NCBI GenBank assembly: GCA_003254925.1
Contig: QANZ01042269.1
Span: 10,281 to 74,280 of the forward strand
Source of the DNA: Chamaecrista fasciculata
Taxonomy: Eukaryota; Streptophyta; Magnoliopsida; Fabales; Fabaceae
Reading direction: 5' to 3'
DNA length: 64,000 nucleotides
Shown here: one piece after another, positions 59,550 through 64,000 of the stretch
How positions within the stretch are numbered: the stretch's first letter is position 1
Layout: each line of letters opens with the position of its first letter
Position numbers and translations under genes: made by a program
The notes under the pieces: model-generated
The model's input: only the letters and a program-made list of their open reading frames with translations
Database searches by the model: none
Told to the model about the DNA's origin: nothing

Positions 59550-62044
59550 ATGATCTCAAAACTTCAGAAACCAGTTAGGGTTTTTGGGCAGCGATCTATT
59601 GATTCATCCCTCCGTAATCCTAATCTCTCTGCTAATCCGTAAGTAGAACACACCATCTTTTTTAGATTCCTTAACCTCATAAAATTGCTTCTTCCCTTCT
59701 CTCATACTCTTTCTTTGTCATTTTTGTGATGAAACTCTTCATTCAACAAGTTCCGACGATTCTAAAGGCAATGTGGGAAAACAAGCCTCAAACAAGGGCA
59801 CCCGTGTCTCTCTTTCAGACTTCCTCGACCGCAAGTTGCAGAAATCTTCTGTAGCTCCTGGAAAAGTTCAGGTAATTAGAGCATTTCAATGTCACATATT
59901 CCGTTTATTTTTTATATATAGCTCAATGGGTACCAGATTAATGCACACAATTTCGTTAATGTTCTCATAGAAAATGAAAGTATCTTTCAATGTTATTTTT
60001 TCTCCGAGAGGGGTTTTTGGGGAGTAGGAAATGGTGTTCCTTCATATGGGACTTCGGTAAATTATGGTTTTGGCTCATAGACATTCATGGTGTTCTGGGC
60101 ATTCCTGGATAGAAATTATATTAAACAAGTTCTGAATTCAATTAATGTTGCTATCATTTTCCTTATAATTGAATAGAAGTCTGCAGATTTATTATTCATT
60201 AGTTAGTTATCTGTTTTTTCTTTTGAAACTATCCTATCTGTTACAGGGAAAGTCAACGCCTTTTTTATCTCCGCTGGGTCTAGGAATATCCAGTGATGGG
60301 GGTGTTGGGGCTAACAGCCAAGTTGAAGATGAAATAAAGAGTTTTAGTGATAAGAAGATTTTTGAAAGGTTCAAGCATACTGATGAAGAAAAGAGAGATT
60401 CCAGCAGCTCAAGTGGTGTCCATGAAACAGAAAATTCAGTCATCGATGTTATGCAGGACTCTAGGAAGAGAAAGAATCCATTTGAAGGTTTGCTTTCATA
60501 TGCCAATAAATTAAAGCAGGAGGTCCTTTAGAGTTAAGATTGAGTATCTATTCTTGCAAAATTATTCCTCGGACATAACATTTTCTTGGCCAATCAAACT
60601 GAACAAAGAATAGAAAAGCAAAGAAAGAAGAAGCTGAAAGTATTTTTTATTAATGGTGAAAAGAATTACAGAAGGCTAAGCTATTTATATAACTAATAGC
60701 TGTAGCTAAAATACATCAGCAAAGTAACAAACTAATACAACTTGAAATCAACTAATCTCCAACTAACTAACAATTAGTTAGTATTCCTACATCCCCCTCA
60801 AGTTGAGAGGGGTCTAAGACAACTCCCAACTTGGCAGTAATGAAAGAAAATTGTGGCTGAGACAAGGACTTAGTCAAAATATCAGCTAGTTGAAGTTGAG
60901 TGGAGACATGTTGCAACTTGATAAAACCATCCTTATATCTTTGCCTAACTATGTGACAGTCGATATCAATGTGTTTGGTCCTTTCATGAAAGACCGGGTT
61001 TGAGGCAATATGCAATCATCAGCAATGGTAAATATCTGCTTAAAGTATGATAAATATCATAACAAGATCATTAGTTAAGTCTATTTTGCTTAAGATACGT
61101 AGAAAGAAGAGTTTACACTTTACAGTGATCCTTTTAGCTGGATCACTAGTTAACTTAACAAGAAGGAATTTTACTGGCCAATTTAGTCAGCAAACTTATG
61201 GGCTATGGCAGATCATAGGCCTATATATTTTAGTTTTGGTTCTTCAAATCTTCGAATAAATTTAAAAAGAAAAAAAAAAACTCAAAATGAAGGTGCATCA
61301 AGGTTGGGTAGGTAGGGCACTATTGCAGCCGTGACCATATTTGAGTATAATCAGTGTTCAGTGCATCTAAAACCACATTTAGCTTGGCCTAGCTTTTCTG
61401 CATACAATCTTCAGTGTTATTGGATACCTTAGTGCCAGTCTTCACAAAGGAGCATTAACAGAAACACCGAAGAGAAACAAATAAAACATTATCTGTTCTC
61501 TTTTCTCTGAAACTTGAAAGGCTGAGGACTGAAGGATGTCTATAATGTTTCTTTTCATATATGCATAGCCTAGAATTCTAGGTCATATAAAATATGCTTG
61601 CCCTCTTCTAAGATATTATATTATTAGTTTATTACCCATTTAATTTATCTGTTTCCTTTTGGACATCCTTATCCTGCACGGTAATAGGAGGACCTGAGAA
61701 CCACTCTGTTAAAAAGCTAGTGGCTGTTCTAGGAGGCGATAAAAAGAGAAGGCAAAAGGAAATAATAACTGATCATTCTTCCTGCTACAGAAAGATCAGG
61801 CCGCTTTACAATCACTGTATGATTCATTTACATTTGATTGTACGCATGTGTTGTTGTTCACAGAGGATGAATTCGAAATCTAAAGTTGACTTAAGTGTTT
61901 GGATTTTCCTGGTGAACAGATGCTAATGGCGGTGGAAGCTGGGACTCTGACATGGCAGGAGTTGACCATGAAGAAGTTGGCTTCAAAGAAGTATGGGAAG
62001 GGATGGGGTCCACCTCACTTGGAGGAATGGGAGATTGGCATTGA
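59550..62044 (+). CDS. Uncharacterised small basic protein with E2F-type promoter
   Basis: Five exons, 59550-59638, 59751-59871, 60247-60487, 61688-61816 and 61920-62044, join in frame and give 234 residues. The start is the only good ATG after the promoter ([14 protein letters not shown]). I do not recognise the family. Visible features are a conserved-looking N-terminal stretch ([16 protein letters not shown]), a polar middle with Ser runs and KRKNP, a Lys/Arg-rich segment ([10 protein letters not shown]) that could be a nuclear signal, and a Gly/Trp-rich acidic C terminus ([13 protein letters not shown]). No membrane segment or signal peptide is seen. Two E2F sites precede it and CTF18 is the next gene upstream, so a role in replication or repair is plausible but unproven. 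The third intron contains a Copia fragment. Confidence 0.75.
60600..61015 (-). mobile_element. Truncated Ty1/Copia retrotransposon (RNase H end + 3' LTR)
   Basis: On the minus strand, 60791-61015 encodes the end of a Copia polyprotein RNase H domain ([20 protein letters not shown], then LADILTKSL), followed by a polypurine run (TTGAGGGGGAT). A 3' LTR of about 192 bp follows (60600-60791), starting TGTAGGAATAC and ending TTTGTTCA. Everything 5' of the RNase H end is missing, so the element is dead. It sits in the third intron of the uncharacterised gene, antisense to it. Confidence 0.88.
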
Positions 62045-62735
62045 TTTTATGTTACAAGTATAGCAACTTTAAAAGTATTGATAAAGTGAATGATGGTAAC
62101 TGCTAAGCTATGCACCCCACCATACTTATAAGTTTTTTGAATAGTTTATGTCATGGCTAGAGGAATTATATCTTTTGGATCATGATGGACTGATGGAGTA
62201 GGTGTATTTCAGTATGGGCAATAGGTGTATTTGGTAGAAAATCAGTTTTTGTAGACATATGTTGTGTGTAATGTGGAATGAAATATAGACATCTTCCATA
62301 TTTTCCTATCTTATTCCCTGCTTTTCTTTTTTATCTGTTTTTAAAAGAAACTTAACTTATTCCAAACCGCTTTCTCTCTCTCTCTCTGGGAAGTCTTTTT
62401 TCCAAAACCCGTGCGTTCATCTCTTCTCCTCCTTCAGATCTTTATCTTCAAGGAGGAGTTGTACTATTTGCAAAACTCCTCCTTGATTTTCATGTTTTTT
62501 TAGTTGGTTTTTAAATTTAATAAGTCAGATTTTCAGTTCTCTTTGAGTTCAGTGGTGATTTTATTTAAATCTATTTTTGTTCTTTAGATTTGAGTTATTT
62601 GATTGATTATAAGTGTTGTTTGGATTTTCTATAAGATAATTGAGCTTGCTGTTTTTTAAAAATAAATAAACAAAGTCTTAACAGGTATCAATATTGATAT
62701 TTCCAATGGTAAAAAATATGCAAAAAAGCTTACTT
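62045..62735. other. 3' flank of the uncharacterised gene
   Basis: This contains the 3' UTR (AATGAAATATAG near 62277 may act in polyadenylation) and AT-rich sequence with a CT-rich tract near 62370-62390. A T-run at 62722-62727, read on the minus strand, lies just after the tRNA gene and would terminate RNA polymerase III. No other feature is visible. Confidence 0.45.
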
Positions 62736-62820
62736 TGGGGTGAGAGAGGCTCGAACTCTCGACCTCAGGATAACTCTTAAGCTATGAGACCTACGCGCTA
62801 GCCAACTGCGCCACCACCCC
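62736..62820 (-). tRNA. Elongator tRNA-Met (CAU) with an 11-nt intron
   Basis: On the minus strand the gene begins GGGGTGGTGGCGCAGTTGGC and ends CGAGCCTCTCTCACCCCA. The acceptor stem pairs over seven bases, GCGC...GCGC forms the D stem, and the T arm has GTTCGAGCC, which is also the B box. The anticodon loop reads CTCATA, giving CAU. It is followed by GCTTAAGAGTT (62772-62782), an intron after position 37, as known for plant elongator tRNA-Met genes. A Pol III T-run follows. Splicing needs the tRNA endonuclease. Confidence 0.95.
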
Positions 62821-62929
62821 GTGTTGATCGTACTGCCATTAATGTTTCAAATAATTCTAAAATGATGTCGACTCGATATTTCAGTATGAAGCGTCAAGTG
62901 TGAAGAACTTCTATGACTTGTTTTTAATA

Positions 62930-64000
62930 GGGTAAATTGCAATTTGGTACCCTGTGGTTAGGGGCGTTTCCCCTTTGGTACCCTGAAAGAAAAATTTTTG
63001 CATTGTGGTACCCCGTGGTTTGCTCCGTTAGCGATTTGGTACCCTGAGGTTTTTTTCTGTTAGTATTTAACGGCAAATGTTAGTTAAAATGTCAAAAATC
63101 TCCCAAAAAGTCTTCTCTTATGCGTTTAAGTCCTTTTCCTTTACTAAAAGGGATCAAAACATAAAGAATTAATTATAAAAGGGTCTTTAGAATTCTAATA
63201 TTATAGAATTTTCTCATTTTCATAAGATTTCTTTTGAATAGGTCCTGATTTAATTACACTTTAATCCCAAAAGTTTATGATCTTTATCATCTTCATTCAT
63301 TTTAGTCCCAAATCCTCAAAATAAAATTGTAAAGTGTCTCAAAACTCTTCCAAACATTTCAATTTAATCCTTAAAAGTATTAAAAACCCTAAAACATAAA
63401 CTCTAAACCTTAAAACTATAAACCCTAAACCCTAAACTCTAAAATTCTAAACCCTAAAACCCTAAACCCTAAAAAATCTAATTTGAGCAATTAGGTCCCT
63501 CACTCATTCTTATCCCATTATTCTCATTTCCCCCTCTTTTCATCATCTTCATTCATTTTAGTCCCAAATCCTCAAAATAAAATTTTAAAATGTCTCAAAA
63601 CTCTTCCAAACATTCCTATTTAGTCCTTAAAAATATTAAAAACCCTAAACCCCTAAAACTTGATTTTTTTAATCTTCATCTTCATCCAATTTAATCTTTA
63701 AAAATATTAAAAACCTAAAACTCTAAACCCTAAACCCCAAACCTTAAACCCTAAAATATAAATCCCTAAATCCTCTAAAACTTAATTTTTTTTTAATCTT
63801 CATCTTCATCCAAAACTCTTCCAAACATTCTAATTTAGTCCTTAAAAATATTAAAAACCCTAAACCTAAAACCCAAAATCTCAAAACTCCAAACCCCAAA
63901 TCCATAAACTCTAAAAGTTATTTTTTTCTTTAATCTTCATCTTCATCTTCTCTTATCTTCTCTTCTCATACTGAATTTTTTTGTTTCTGATCTTCATCTT
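62930..64000. mobile_element. Partial long-TIR Mutator-like repeat running off the window
   Basis: From 62930 the sequence GGGTAAATTGCAATTTGG, followed by repeated TTTGGTACCCTG motifs, looks like the left end of another inverted-repeat element. From about 63280 it becomes CATTCATTTTAGTCCCAAATCC, AAACATTTCAATTTAATCC and long degenerate CCCTAAA arrays, matching 41880-42370 of the 2.6-kb element. The right end lies outside the window. No gene is present. Confidence 0.65.

Overview
The window is nuclear DNA of a dicotyledonous plant. It is AT-rich, its genes are cut by many short GT-AG introns, its proteins are closest to plant families, and the space between genes is full of small transposon remnants. 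It holds seven protein genes that look intact, one broken chalcone-synthase-like gene and one tRNA gene. There is an 807-base assembly gap at 58016-58822. No CRISPR array or bacterial-type operon was seen. All family names come from reading the translated sequence; no database search was possible.

Layout. 1-3.4 kb: repeats and a chalcone synthase (type III polyketide synthase) pseudogene. 3.4-18.6 kb: a cluster of three related genes for ankyrin-repeat/ANKRD13-type proteins, one on + (5222-7744) and two on - (9927-12353 and 14072-17392). Transposon insertions have altered the 5' leader of the first copy and the last codons of the second. 20.4-21.4 kb: a dead LINE fragment. 22.4-34.4 kb: a convergent pair, COQ6 (mitochondrial ubiquinone ring hydroxylase, +) and a plastid ABC1 kinase of the ABC1K6 type (-). 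35.9-38.4 kb: a longin R-SNARE of the VAMP72 group (-). 41.1-44.2 kb: a Tourist-like MITE and a 2.6-kb Mutator-like element with very long inverted repeats. 44.4-57.0 kb: CTF18, the alternative clamp-loader large subunit (+, 23 coding exons). 59.5-62.0 kb: a small uncharacterised gene (+) with two E2F-type promoter sites. 62.7 kb: an intron-containing elongator tRNA-Met gene (-). The window ends inside another repeat rich in TTTAGGG-like motifs.

Functional themes. COQ6 acts in ubiquinone synthesis and ABC1/COQ8-family kinases act in prenylquinone metabolism; from memory their Arabidopsis counterparts are adjacent loci (At3g24200 and At3g24190), so the pair looks like conserved synteny. Also from memory, CTF18, VAMP721/726 and an ANKRD13-like gene lie close together at At1g04730-At1g04780. 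CTF18 has a palindromic E2F site about 120 bp before its ATG, and the uncharacterised gene next to it has two E2F sites, which suggests both are expressed in S phase.

The strongest structural signal is a set of Mutator-like, non-autonomous inverted-repeat elements. Several have matching 9-10 bp target duplications and share GAG(T/C)AAAC termini and 'TTTGGTCC' motifs. They sit in leader introns, 3' flanks and promoters of the genes here. I did not find a clearly new biological system; the most interesting loci are the transposon-remodelled ANKRD13-like cluster, the long-TIR element against CTF18, and the uncharacterised E2F-site gene.
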